Source of the DNA: Meandrina meandrites | Lineage: Eukaryota; Cnidaria; Anthozoa; Scleractinia; Meandrinidae | Direction: 5' to 3' | Length of the DNA: 64,000 nt | Assembly: GCA_963693305.1 (NCBI GenBank) | Contig: OY855907.1 | Coordinates: forward strand, 39,458,856-39,522,855 | Shown: piece by piece, positions 12,939 through 25,301 of the stretch | Position numbering within the stretch: the first letter of the stretch is position 1 | How the letters are laid out: the number at the start of each line of letters is the position of its first letter | The notes under the pieces: model-generated | What the model was told of the DNA's origin: nothing | The model's database searches: none | The model's input: only the letters and a program-made list of their open reading frames with translations | Program-made: the position numbers and the translations under genes

Positions 12939-15900
12939 ATGACAGACTTGGGCTCCATTAAGAGACTTATCGGAGCAAGAAAAAAACATGTCGTTCTTAA
13001 TATTGACACAGCAAAGGAAATCAAACATCGGCCCATTGATGGCGATCTTGAAAAAATCCTGGATGAAACTCGTGACAAACGCGATCAGTTGCAGCAGCAT
13101 TTACGTGTGTATGAAAGCCTCCGAACGCAACTCGAAGACACTGCCAAAGCCGTAGGAAAACGAGAGTATGAAAAAGTTATGGAGGATTATGAAGACTACA
13201 CCGATGTTGCCTTCGAAGCTGAACAACTTGTTGTGGGACTTTCCTCGAAATTGGACATGATAAAAGACAGAATGGAATTTAAACTAAGACGAGGAAGTGT
13301 GAAAGTAAACATTGAACTGGAGGAGAAGATGCTGCAAATAGAGCAACAAAAAGCCGATATTGAACACCGGAAGTTACAAATTGAAGCAGAGAGGCTTAAC
13401 TTGGAGAAAGAAAAACTGAAGAAGAAAATTGAGACGGAAACAGCAAAACCAGGTACGAAACCTAACACTGTTAAATTACCAAAGCTTGATTTCAGTAAAT
13501 TTGGCGGGAACTTATTGAAATGGCAGGAATTTCGGGACTCCTTTGACTCAGCAATACACTCCAATGAATTTCTCAGCCAAGTAGAGAAAATGAATTACCT
13601 CAGATCTAAATTAGAGGGAGAAGCTGCAGAAGTAATCTCGGGGTTAACCTTGACGAATGCTAACTATCAGGAAGCAATCAGACTATTGCAAAAACGTTTT
13701 GGACAAAATGAGATTATCATCAATGCTCATTACACTAGTCTCATGGATTTACCTGCTTCCACATGCCATACATCAGCCTTACGCACAAGCTATGACACAA
13801 TAGAGAAACACCTAAGATCACTACAAGCCCTGGGGGAGGATGTAAACACAAAAATGCTGGTATCCCTGATTATGTCAAAGCTACCCAAAGATGTTATTAC
13901 TCACCTGACTGATCACAAAGTGGATGATCAAGAATGGTCAGTACAGCTACTGAGAGATAAGTTGCATAGATACATCACTAATCGTGAAAATGCTGCGAGA
14001 CAGTGTGGGACTCCCAAAGATGAAAGTAAACACCCTATTGTAAACATGTGGCCCACCTCTCAGAACAGTGAACACAAAACTACTACCGAAGCATTGTTCT
14101 CTGTTCCCAAACCTCCCAAAGATCTGAAAGTCAGAAGAAGAGATGTCTGTATCTATTGCAATGGAAAACACTGGAGTGACGAATGTAGAAAGTACCCCAC
14201 TGTGACAGCCAGGAAAGAAAAGATAAAAGGACACTGTTTCATATGCCTGAAACCAGGCCATAATCAGAAAGATTGCAAGTCAAACAAGGTGTGTGCTCAT
14301 TGTCAGCAGAAAAATCGTCACCACAGAAGTCTTTGCATTAACAAATTTCCAGAGAAACCGGCAGAAACTGTAAACACAGTGACTGAACCGATATCCACCA
14401 CCATCACAGCAGAGAATACCCTGCTAGCTTCTGATGAGCATGTACTAATGCAAACAGCCACCGCTGAAGTAGAAGATCTACAAAAAGCAAGAAAAGAGAC
14501 TGTCAGTTTACTTCTGGATACAGGTAGCCAAAGAACCTACATTACTGAACAGCTGGCAGAAAGACTTCAGTTACCAATGAGAGGATCTGAGACCCTAACA
14601 GTCTACACATTCAGCTCATCCAAACCCAGACAGCTGCAGACTCCTGTTACTGAACTCAGGTTGTTAACCAAAGATGGATCATCCCTGCACTTGAGAGTCA
14701 ATGTTGTACCCAAAATAACTGGTACCCTGCAAAGAGCAAGCTTTGATACAAAGAACATTGAACACCTTCTTAAGGACATTACACTTGCTGATTCAGTCCC
14801 AACTTCCAAAGAAGCCGCCAGCATAGAGCTACTGCTTGGAAATGACTATTATTGTGACATTTTTTCTGGTGACATATCAATGAAAGAAGTTATTCCAGGA
14901 TTGAATCTCATGGCATCCAAGTTGGGATGGATTCTGACAGGCAGAGTTAAGTCTCAAGAAGCTCAATCTGCTCCTTCTGTGTCAATGCTTACATACACAT
15001 CCAGTCCAATCAGAGCACATCTTACTGCACAGGAACTACCTATTGAACATAAAACAACATTGGAAGAATTTTGGAAACTTGAAACACTCGGAATCAGTGA
15101 ACCTATGTGTGCAAATGATGATGATAAAGCCCTGCAGAAATTTAATGACACTGTCAGATTTGAAGATGGGCGTTACCAAGTAACCTGGCCCTGGAAAGAG
15201 GAATCTCCGTCATTGCCAACCAATTATGACCTGGCAATGGGAAGATTGAGATCCCTTGTCAATAGACTCATGAGAAACCCAGAACACCTGACAAAGTATG
15301 ATGCAGTCATTCAGGACCAATTACAAAAGGGCATCATTGAAGTTGTACCTGATGAAGATTCTGCAAACACATTGAAGCATTACATCCCACATCATGAGAT
15401 AGTGACACCCGAGAAGACCACCACAAAGATACGCATTGTCTTTGATGCCTCCGCCAAAACCAGAAAGGGAAGTCAAAGCCTGAATGAAAGCCTACACCGC
15501 GGCCCAATAATACTGGAAGATTTGTGCGGACTACTGATGAGGTTTAGACTTAACAAAGTCGCCCTGGTTGCTGATGTCGAAAAAGCTTTTCATCAAGTGG
15601 GACTTCAACCGGATGACAGAGATGTAACAAGATTTGTTTGGTTAAAAGATGCCACAAAGCCTACCCTGGAAAACAATGTCCAGGTACTGAGATTTACCAG
15701 AGTCCCATTTGGAATGATATCTAGCCCATTCCTGCTGGCTGCAACAGTCAAGTGTCATTTGAACAGAGCAGATACCCCAGTAGCCAAAAAGATTTCAGAC
15801 AATATGTACGTGGACAACATGATCACAGGAGTTGCCACATCAGAAGAAGCAGACGAATTCTACAAAGAAGCAAAGTGCCTTTTCCAGTCCTCATCAATGA

Positions 15901-17720
15901 ATCTCCGAGAGTGGGCATCAAACTCTCAAGACTTCCTCCAGAGCGTCCCAGAAAGTGATCGAACAAGTGGAGACACTATGAAAGTTCTTGGAACTACCTG
16001 GAACATGAACAGTGACACAATTATTATCAATGGATCTCACACTTCATCCTTTCAAGTCACTTCCAAAAGAGAAGCATTGCAGTCTATCAGCAGAATTTAT
16101 GATCCATTAGGTTTCTTCTCGCCAGCCACACTCAATGGAAAACTGTTCATTCAAGAACTGTGGAAACAAGAGTTAGATTGGGATGAAAAACTCACTGAAT
16201 CACAACAGCAAGAGTGGTACAAGCTGCATGAAGACCTTAGCCCACTGTCCTCCCTGTCCATACCTAGATACATAGGAGGAGATGAATACAAACTGTTTTG
16301 TTTCACTGATGCTTCAGCCAAGGCATACTCAGCAGCTGTTTACCTGTACTCCGCAGTGGACAAAACCGCCAATGTTAACCTGGTATTCTCCAAAGCACGT
16401 GTTGCCCCAACAAAGCAACTTAGCATTCCAAGATTGGAACTATTAGCGGTTCTTATTGGAACTAGATGCCTAAACTATGTGACTGAACAACTCCAGTTAC
16501 CAGTGACTGATCGGATACTGTGGACAGACTCGCAGTGTGTTCTTCACTGGATGAAAAGCCGCAAACCCCTACCCATATTTGTCCAAAACAGGCTGAAGGA
16601 GATAACCTCTCACAAAGATATCAAGTTCAGATATGTCACCACAACTCAGAATCCAGCTGACTTAGCCACCAGAGGTGTTTCCACAGAGGAACTCGTTAAC
16701 AATCAATTGTGGTGGCATGGACCATCTTGGCTCGGTGATCAAGAGACCAAGTGGCCTTCATGGGACTTTCAGCAAATTGACGAAAACACATTGGAAAAGA
16801 TGGCCAAACAGCCTGCTGGTCCACAGATTATGTACGAGACCTCAGCCCTGATTGAAATGGATCGCAAGAAAGACCACTCTGACAAGCCAGTTGCCCCGTT
16901 TGAGCTGAATGAAAACAATTATTCTTCCCTAACAAGACTTCTCAGAGTGACGGCATGGGCCTTACGATTCATTCAAAAACTTCAAAAGAAGAGTACCGAG
17001 AAAGAAGAACTTAAAGCTGAAGAAATAAACCAAGCGGAAACCATGTGGGAAAGACACGTCCAGAACAGCAGTTTTGCATCAGAGATTACAGCAATCAAGA
17101 ATAATACAAGAAACAATCTGAAGAGTCAACTAGGACTGAGGATAGATGAGAATGGAATCCTTCGCTGTCATGGCAGGTTGATCAGAGAAAAACTCCCAGA
17201 AAGTACCTTCTACCCCAAGCTTCTACCGAGGAACCACGCCTTTACAAGTTTAGTCATCAACAGCTTCCATGAAAAGTTGATGCATGCTGGAGTATCCCAT
17301 ACGTTGTCAGTTATCAGAAGAGAATTCTGGATACCACAAGGAAGAGCAACAGTGAGAAAGGTTCTCCTGAACTGTCGAAGATGTAGAAGACATCAAGGAG
17401 GACCATACAGAATGCCCCAGATGGCTCCGTACCCAGCCTCAAGAATAGAAGAGTCATCACCCTTTACATATACAGGCCTTGACTATCTAGGAGCCTTGTA
17501 TGTGAAAGTGAATAACGAATCAGCAACACAGAAGGTGTGGGTCTGCCTATTTACCTGCTTAGCAGTAAGAGCTGTTCATTTAGAAATCATTAATGACATG
17601 TCTGCAGGACAATTCCTCTTGTGCCTTAGAAGATTTATCGCCAGGCGTGGCAAGCCGAAAGAGATTATATCAGACAATGCCTCACAATTCAAGCTAGCCA
17701 AGTCCACTGTTGATGAAGCA
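12939..17720 (+). pseudogene. BEL/Pao gag-pol polyprotein, 5' part (interrupted in integrase)
   Basis: Encodes the retrotransposon polyprotein. An N-terminal coiled-coil region (about residues 115-175) is followed by a DUF1759-type Gag domain (about 180-330), Cys/His zinc knuckles (about 403-460, including CFICLKPGHNQKDC), an aspartic protease with LLLDTGSQ (about 524), and the reverse transcriptase (about 830-1000; VADVEKAF and the box YVDN in place of the usual YVDD). RNase H follows with FCFTDASAKA (about 1120), then the integrase HHCC zinc domain (about 1448-1490) and the first two catalytic Asp of the DDE core (GLDYLG about 1511, SDNASQF about 1576). The frame is open throughout. It is cut at 17721-17733 by the LINE, before the catalytic Glu. 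I recall YVDN from other BEL elements but cannot verify it here. Confidence 0.93.
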
Positions 17721-17733
17721 TGGAAGTTTGCCA

Positions 17734-20700
17734 ACATCGGAACAATGCATGTTCTTTGCAAATATTTTATCAGTATTGGATAAGAGCGATCTTAATTCAA
17801 GTAGTCAGTTAATTATTGGAGGCGATTTTAATGTCCATTTGGATGCTGAGATGGACAATGGAGGTGGTCGGGTGGAGAAAAAAGACTCCGTGAAAAATAT
17901 TTTTGACATAAAATTAGCATATGATCTAGTAGATATTTGGCGAATTAGAAATCCTGACAAGAGACAATATACTTGGCGGCAAAAAAGACCTGTGGTCCAG
18001 AGACGCCTTGATTACTGGCTAATTAGCGACTGTATGCAAGATTTTATCGAAAACACTGATATCATACCTTCTATTAAATCTGATCACTCCGCTATTACCT
18101 TACAAATTAATAGTATAGAAGACAAAGTTCGTGGCCCTTCACATTGGATGTTTAATTCCAGTCTTTTGGAAGACAATACTTATATTGAACTCATCAGTTC
18201 TAGTCTTAAAGTTTGGCTGAAAGAGTTTGATGATATCCATGACAAACAGCTTCTTTGGGATCTAGTAAAATATAGAATAAGACAAACTACGATCTCGTAC
18301 AGTAAAAGAAAGGCTAAAGTAAGACGAAACAAACTTGTCGAGTTAGAAAGCAAACTAAAAGAGAGTGAACTGCTGTGCGCTTCTCACCCCTCGGAGAAAA
18401 ACTTGGAAGACTTAGAAAAGTATAAGATTGAATACGACTCAATATATGATTATATTACTCAGGGAAACATCATCCGATCAAAAGCCGCATGGTATGAGAA
18501 AGGAGAAAAAAATAACAAATATTTCTTAAATCTTGAAAAATCCAGAAAAGCCAAAAATTGTATACGAAAGTTACTTAACAAAGAGGGACAAGAAATAATT
18601 AACAGTAAGGCTATCATGTCTGAATTAAAGGATTTCTATGAAGATCTCTACGATAATAAGGACCCGGATACAGACGTTGACGAACTGCACACTTTTACTA
18701 AAAACCTTACCATACCAAAATTGTCAAATTACCAGCAGCTCCTTTGCGAAGGTCAGTTAACCAATACTGAATGCTACAACGTTTTAGATCAACTAAAGAA
18801 CAACAAATCTCCAGGTAATGATGGCTTAACAGCCGAATTTTACAAACATTTCTGGCCTGTACTAGGCAACCTCCTAGTAGACTCCTTAAATGCTGCCCAT
18901 ATAACTGGGAAACTATCAAACTCACAACGACAAGCTGTTATTCGACTTATTGAAAAAAAAGACAAAGATAAACGGTACATTGAAAATTGGAGACCCATAT
19001 CTCTGCTAAATGTAGATTACAAGATCGGATCCAAAGCTCTAGCAACCAGATTGGAAAAAGTGCTTCCGGACATTATTAACCAAAATCAATGCGCATATGT
19101 GAAGGGCAGAACTATTTTTGATGCAATTAGGTCAATTAATGATGTAATGGAATATACCAAACTTAACAATATTCCCGGCTTAATGACTTCTTTTGATTTT
19201 AAAAAGGCCTTTGATTCATTAAATTGGCAATATCTTGTCAATACACTAGAAGCCTTCAATTTTGGTGAATCGTTTATTCGATGGGTCAAAGTCTTTTATT
19301 CCGACATCTCAAGCTGTGTGATGAACAATGGGTTTGCATCACAACTCTTTGAAATCAAACGTGGAGTGCGTCAAGGTGACCCATTGTCGCCTTACCTTTT
19401 CATTATCGCGCTTGAAATTCTTAATATTTCAATACGTGAAAATAAAGAAATTATAGGTATCAAAGTAGGCAATGAAGAGATAAAACTTAATGTTTTCGCA
19501 GATGATCTTACCACTTTCGTTAAAAATACGAGATCCTTTTTTTCTCTAAAACAGGTTATTAATAATTTTGGATATATTTCGGGATTAAAACTAAACGAAG
19601 AAAAAACAGAGGTATATTGGCTTGGCAGCTTACACAATTCCCCTGAAGATCTTGGAATAGACAACGTTAACAAGCCAATGAAAATTTTAGGTATATTTTT
19701 TACCTACGACTGGCAAAAATTCCAAGAACTTAATTTTGAAAAAATTATTACCTCTATAAAAAAATCCTTAAATATATGGCAATGGAGAAACTTAACTTTA
19801 CTTGGCAGAATTCAGATCATCAAAACCTTCGCTATTCCTAAGTTTATGTTCCGAGCCTCTCAAATCCCTCTCACAAAAGAAATTATCAAGGAGATAAACT
19901 CGGTACTTTTTAAATTTGTATGGAAATCTAGAAAAGACAAAATAAAGCGAAAAACTCTTATCAGTGATTATAAAAATGGAGGATTAAGAATGCCTCACTT
20001 AGAAACGCTTATAAAAACCCAAAGAATCATGTGCATGAAAAAATATTTCGATAGCTATAATAGCACATGGAAGGTGTTTCTCGATAACTACCTTTCAGAA
20101 TTCGGAGGTTCGTTTCTATTGAAATGCAATTACGATATAAAATTCCTCCCCAAGACTCTTCCGAGGTTCTATAAAGAATGTCTTAATGAGTGGGCAAGTT
20201 ACAAAGAAACGCACATTCATATTCCATCGAACGTGTTAAATGAAATTATCTGGAATAATAAGTTCATTTGTATAGGTGCAAAACCGCTGTTTAGAAATAG
20301 AATAGCCAAGAAAGGCATAATCAAATTATGTGACCTATTGGATGACACAGGTAAACTAAAGACCTGGGACGTATTACAGAGCAAAAATATTACGATGGCT
20401 GAGTATTTTCTTCTTATGAGTGTTTTTGACACAATCCCATTAGAATGGAAAAATATTTTGAAACAACAATTACAAATGGCACAAGGTGATGGCAACAATT
20501 CTAATGACATTGTTTTCCCTACTACTTCGAGGGTGCTATATTGGGATCTTGTTAAGAAATTCGAGACTAACCCAACATCAAAATACAAATATGAAGAGTT
20601 GTTTCCAACAACCGATCTGCCATGGCAAGAAATTTATCTTATTCCTAGAAACGTAACTGTAGACACCAAAACTAGAGAATTCCAGTTTAAATATTTACAT

Positions 20701-21132
20701 AGAATTGTTTTTACTAATAAAGCCCTTTTTAAAATGGGCATAGTTTCTTCATCTCTATGCACGTTCTGTGGGAAGTTTGAGGAATTCCTCGAGCATTTAT
20801 TTATTCATTGTGAAATTACCTCCAGCTTCTGGCTTTCAGTAACGGAATGGCTAAAAATTTATTTTACCAACCTTCAAAATTTAAACGCTTCTAATATAAC
20901 ATTTGGGTTTTTTAGAAAAGATTTCCTTTTACTAAATCATATTGTTATCCTTTCCAAGCAAGTAATCTTTCAATGTCGAAATCTTAATATAAAACCATCC
21001 CTTTCATTACTGAAAGCCAGGATGAAAACAACCTACGAATTGGAGCTCTCCATAGCTAAACAGAATCAAACGTTAGAGATTCACAACAAAAAATGGAAAG
21101 AACTGCTCCCTGTTGTTTCAGGACTAGTTTAA
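17734..21132 (+). pseudogene. LINE ORF2: partial endonuclease, reverse transcriptase, Cys-His tail
   Basis: Open for 1,132 codons from the truncation point to the stop. It starts with the C-terminal part of an AP-type endonuclease (IIGGDFNVHL, then RRLDYWLIS and IKSDHSAI), goes on with an L1-type linker, and has a full reverse transcriptase (RPISLLNVDYKI about codon 420, FDFKKAFDS, GVRQGDPLSPYLF, catalytic FADD about codon 588). It ends with a zf-RVT-like CTFCGKFEEFLEHLFIHC motif (about codon 1010). The missing N-terminal endonuclease half makes this copy non-autonomous. No frameshift or stop is visible in the remaining frame, which points to recent insertion. The open frame runs into upstream BEL sequence, so the apparent ATG at 17710 is not a real start. 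Confidence 0.93.
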
Positions 21133-21316
21133 ACAGAAATAGTTCTTGCTTTTTTTTTTTTTACAATTAATAGTGAAATACTACCTCGCATTTAATCATG
21201 TAATCGATGTTTTTTTTTTTGTAATTAGACTTTTTTTGTTTGCTTGTTTATCTTGTCTTTTGTGTTTTTTTTTTATATTTTTTCTTTTGTTAAAGAATTG
21301 TAAGCGTGTTGGTAAG

Positions 21317-21415
<99 letters not shown>

Positions 21416-21420
21416 AAAAA
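21133..21420 (+). repeat. LINE 3' UTR with (TA)45 microsatellite and A10 tail
   Basis: Non-coding. T-rich tracts at about 21150-21300 are followed by 90 nt of alternating TA (21321-21410) and ten A (21411-21420) up to the target duplication. The TA tract lies between the UTR and the A tail, so it is either part of the element's 3' tail or a post-insertion expansion. Confidence 0.9.
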
Positions 21421-22278
21421 TGGAAGTTTGCCACCACTAGCTCTGACATGCAAAGCTATCTGGCAAATGAGGGAATCAAATGGACCTTCATCATTGAACT
21501 GGCCCCCTGGATGGGTGGCTTCTATGAACGCCTTGTGGGACTTGTGAAGCAGGCTCTTCGAAAGAGTATTGGAAGGATCTGTTTGAACAATGTCCAATTG
21601 GAAACCATTCTTACAGAAGTCGAAGCAGTTGTAAATTCACGGCCATTAGTGTACGTGGGAGCTGATCTGAACTCTGGATTCGCACTTACCCCTGGTGACT
21701 TTCTTAGTCTAAATCCAAAAACTGGTGTACCATGCCTAGCAACAGAAGATGAACAGCCGCAAGATCCAGACTTTGTTGAAAGACTAAGTTCTGCACAGAA
21801 ACTTCTGGAAACATGGAAGAAAGGCCAGAAACATCTTAACACGTTTTGGAAACTGTGGTTTGATGAATATGTGCTGAGTCTACGGGAAAGGATGCAGAAA
21901 CACTTGAAAGCCCCTAGAGTTCAATCCAAAGCTCCACCCACAAAGGGAGACGTCGTGCTTCTGAAAGAGAGTTCACCAAGAGGAACCTGGAAGTTAGGAA
22001 TGATCGAAGAGCTCATTACAAGCAAAGATAATGAAGTACGAGCAGCTACAGTCCGAACAGCATCAGGAAAGTTGCTGAACAGACCATTGAACTTTCTGTA
22101 CCCTTTAGAATGCTCAGAAGTGAGTGAAAAACCAACCGAATCGGACGAAGCTGTTGGTAACGAAAAACAGGATGACACAAGCAAGCAGAAGAGTAGGAAT
22201 GAACCTGCTGAGAAACGCCCTTTTCGCAGAGCTGCGATCGAAGCAAGAGAAAAACTAAACGAACTATTGAACACTTAG
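21421..22278 (+). pseudogene. BEL/Pao gag-pol polyprotein, 3' part (integrase C-terminus)
   Basis: Continues the polyprotein after the LINE. It holds the third catalytic residue of the integrase (Glu in GGFYERLVG), followed by a helical stretch, NSRPL and a C-terminal DUF5641-like region (GDVVLLKE, then RPLNFLYPLE) and a charged tail ending at 22278. Counting codons, position 21421 is exactly in phase with 17720, so the LINE and one copy of the duplication form a clean interruption with no other damage visible. The ATG at 21448 is internal and not a natural start. Confidence 0.9.
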
Positions 22279-22403
22279 ATGCATGTTTAAGTCCGTGTAA
22301 TTATTTTTTGTTGAGTTTTCTCCGATTTTTCATTAAGATATGCTTCAAAAAGACATTGTCAGTTTTCGTTTGACCTGACGTGCAACAAAACTTGCCTCGG
22401 GAG
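22279..22403 (+). other. BEL/Pao 3' non-coding region
   Basis: Short AT-rich stretch between the pol stop and the 3' LTR. The purine run CGGGAG directly before the LTR is a weak candidate polypurine tract for plus-strand priming. Confidence 0.55.
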
Positions 22404-22572
22404 TGTCATGGAGAAATCACTCCACGAAAAGTAACATTTGTACAGTCCCGCGTGTATTACGTCACTCGGGATTCCCGCGAACACGTGAAAGAAAAGATAG
22501 GATTAGAGCCGCCATGTTGGCATGATGTTGTGTTACGAAGGAAAGCTAAAATAAAACTCGCCCAACGCGACA
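22404..22572 (+). repeat. 3' LTR of the BEL/Pao element
   Basis: 169 bp, matching 12566-12734 except for two substitutions. It ends GCGACA and is followed by the AGTGT duplication, after which the 32-bp array resumes. Confidence 0.95.
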
Positions 22573-22693
22573 AGTGTGCACAAAAAATGACTGTACCCCG
22601 ACATAAGTGTGCACAAAGATGACTGTACACCCACAGAAGTTTGCACAAAAATAACTGTAAACGCACATAAGTGTGCACAATAATGACTGTACA
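22573..22693. repeat. Long 32-bp array B, copy 2, right remnant
   Basis: Last few monomers of the array split by the BEL element, ending at CACCCCATG as in the other units. Confidence 0.9.
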
Positions 22694-22821
22694 CCCCATG
22701 TTATGTTCATTTAAAAGTGATTTGTTTCCTATGTTTCAGTGGCATGCCTAAACTAGCTACCTCGAAGCTAAGTGTATGACCACTATAAACAACATTTACA
22801 TTTTTTTACATTTACATTTTT
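22694..22821. repeat. Spacer C, copy 2
   Basis: Near-identical to 7036-7160. Non-coding. Confidence 0.85.
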
Positions 22822-23141
22822 ACCCACATAAGTGTGCAAAAAATGACTTTACATGCACATAAGTGTGCACAAAAATGACTGTAGACGCACATAAGTGTGC
22901 ACAAAGACGACTGTAAACCCAGATAATTTTGCACAAAAATGACTGTACACCCACATAAGTTTGCACAAAAAGGACTGTACACGCACATAAGTGTGCACAG
23001 AAATGACTGTAAACCCATATAAGTGTGCACAAAAATGACTGCAAACGCACATAAGTTAGCACAATAATGACTGTACACGCACATAGGTGTGCACAAAAAT
23101 GACTGTACATCCACATAAGTGTGAACAAAAATGACTGTACA
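22822..23141. repeat. Short 32-bp array D, copy 2
   Basis: Same ten-monomer order as 7161-7480, with a few point differences. Confidence 0.9.
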
Positions 23142-23713
23142 GCCTTTTTGTGCCTGATATCTGAGCGAATTTGCAAAAACCTGGTCGCCGAGGTTTTCGG
23201 TTGCACTCGGGCGAAGCCCGAGTCGAAGCCCAGCTGGTGCCCTTAACGGTAGGGGGGCTGCCGTCACCAGTGCCCTGGTGACCTGGCCCAGGGTCTTAGC
23301 TATCCGCCGGTGCCTGGTTTTCGGACTAGCTGTTAAAAGCAGGGGGGGGAGGGGAGGGTTTTTCTGTCCATGCTTGGGCCTGTTTGTGTTAAATTTTGAG
23401 CACGTTTGTGTTGAATTTTGAATGCCCTGTGGGGGCTGTCGATTATTTTGATTGACGTTGCTTGAGGGTTCCCTGCTGAGAAGGGACCTGGCTGGTGTGT
23501 CAGGTGTCACTGGGTTCGTGACGTGCCAATCTCTAGCCAGGGGGGAGGCCTAGGGACTTAAACCAGCTTGGAGTGTTTTGGCTTGTGGGCGACCAGGTTC
23601 TTGCAAATCCGCTTAAAATGGCTGTTTAAAATCTGTTAAAATCTGTGACAAAGCTCCTTTAAATACATGTAAGCAAGTCCTGATGTGATGGACTTTTAAT
23701 TTTCTGGTCTCTT
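23142..23713. repeat. Module E, copy 2
   Basis: Counterpart of 7481-8051. The hairpin is imperfect here (TTGCACTCGGGC against GCCCGAGTCGAA), so the stem is drifting in this copy. Confidence 0.85.
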
Positions 23714-25301
23714 GAAAATTCAACATATAGTTTCACGTCTTGTCACCAGTCTCATCTACCTTCTTTAAAGACATGATAAGAGAACCCCCCCTCCCCCCAC
23801 TGTGAGTGAACTTGGCAACAGTTGAACAAAACATACCAGTTTGAAGAGAAGGATACTTATACTGTTGAATGACACAAATTTTATTCTTTAGACACTGAAT
23901 TGAAAAATTGAAATTTTTTCAGCACTCATGTGGAATCCTCTTAGACCCTTTTTGTGTTGTCAGGCCTCATATAGATATGTATAGCTATGCGCATCTATGG
24001 ATCTAGACAGGACAAGGTTGTACAAATCCATTAGGGGGTGAAAGGCACATGGACAACTAGACAGCTTTATCAACCCTGCATATATCCATGCAGTACTTTG
24101 GCTGGAAAGAGCACAACAAAGTTGCTAGTAACAATAGTAGCTGTTACAGAAAACAAGTTCAAAATATGGATACGCATCTATGGTATAGTGGAGTTCCCTG
24201 TACTAGGCAATGGTTGTAGAAGCGTAATAAAAGGAATATGGATTAATGAAAAAGACGAAATAGTGAATTGCTAATGATTTGAGTGTGAAATACAAAAAAT
24301 CCATATGGTACCGAAAGAACCGGAAAACTGATTTTGCAATATTGAGGGAAGAGTGGGATTCCTGTGGGCATTTACATAAGGCCTGTTTTAGCCTAAAATG
24401 TGCAATGAATTTTTTTTTTACACTTTGTTTGAATGTTATGTCACATAAATCAAAAGACATTTTGCACTGGGAGAAAGGAAAATAACTGAAAATGGGATTC
24501 ATATTAGTTAACTTCCAGCTTAGGTAAGTTCGGTGATGACTGACTTGCTGCTGCCCGGTACGAAAACCCTAGAAAACCCTGTGGGAAAAAATAAAGGGAA
24601 CGTACTCTCCTCATCGAAGGCTGAGCGCACTACCCCTGGAGATGGGGCCAATCAAATACCGAATTAATTTAAGCTATATTTATAAATATGTGTCAAGTCC
24701 ACAATATTGTTCAGACGTGCAAGTGTCCTGAGCTGTGCCACTGACTGAGCTCCACCAAGGCATGTCAGAGGTAATCCAACAACTGATAGCAGGACAGACA
24801 GGCATCTCCAAATCAGCTCGACCATGCAAAAACAGAGAAATAACGAAACAATGAATGAGAAAGGGTGATGATTTTCTGGGTGGGATATGGGCAAATAAAT
24901 TTTTAAATGAGATCAGTAGTTGTACATAAGCTATATTCCATAGTGGTTAAACCACATACAGTATTCAATGACCACCCAGGGCCAATGAAAGGAAAATCCT
25001 ATTGCAGCCAACCCACGTGAGTTGTTGTGAAAGACAAAATATTCTGTTTAGTCAATTGAAGCCAAACATAATACCATTGAGAAACTACAAAAGCAGCAGA
25101 AAAAAACAGGGCACCCAAAGGGTACATGTGTGGGATACAATGTTGCGATTCATCTGCATAACTCACTTGTATAAGTTATTTACATAATTTTCTTTTCTTT
25201 TCAACAAATGCATACTGATTATAGCGCACCATTGAAGGGAAGTGCTTTAACATTAAGTTACAGTGCTTTTACAGCTAGACAAGGATATGGCTGTAACCAA
25301 T
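23714..25301. repeat. Megasatellite module A, copy 3
   Basis: Near-identical to the other A copies, with a short C-tract broken by T (about 23786-23800). Non-coding. Confidence 0.9.

Larger units (their letters stand above)
17734..21420 (+). mobile_element. 5'-truncated L1/Tx1-type LINE
   Basis: A 3,687-bp non-LTR retrotransposon inserted in the BEL integrase, flanked by a 13-bp target-site duplication TGGAAGTTTGCCA at 17721-17733 and 21421-21433. The left end starts inside the endonuclease domain, so about half of that domain, any ORF1 and the 5' UTR are missing. The 3' end has a UTR with T-tracts, a (TA)45 tract and an A10 tail. The truncation, duplication and tail are the usual signs of target-primed reverse transcription. 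Confidence 0.95.
12566..22572 (+). mobile_element. BEL/Pao LTR retrotransposon with a nested LINE
   Basis: Complete LTR element of 10,007 bp (6,307 bp without the LINE and one copy of its target duplication). It has 169-bp LTRs beginning TGTCATGG and ending GCGACA, a primer-binding site directly after the 5' LTR, a single gag-pol frame with BEL-type domains, and a 5-bp target duplication AGTGT at 12561-12565 and 22573-22577. I see only two differences between the LTRs, so the insertion is recent. A LINE fragment later inserted in the integrase region, so this copy cannot make a normal polyprotein. Confidence 0.95.
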
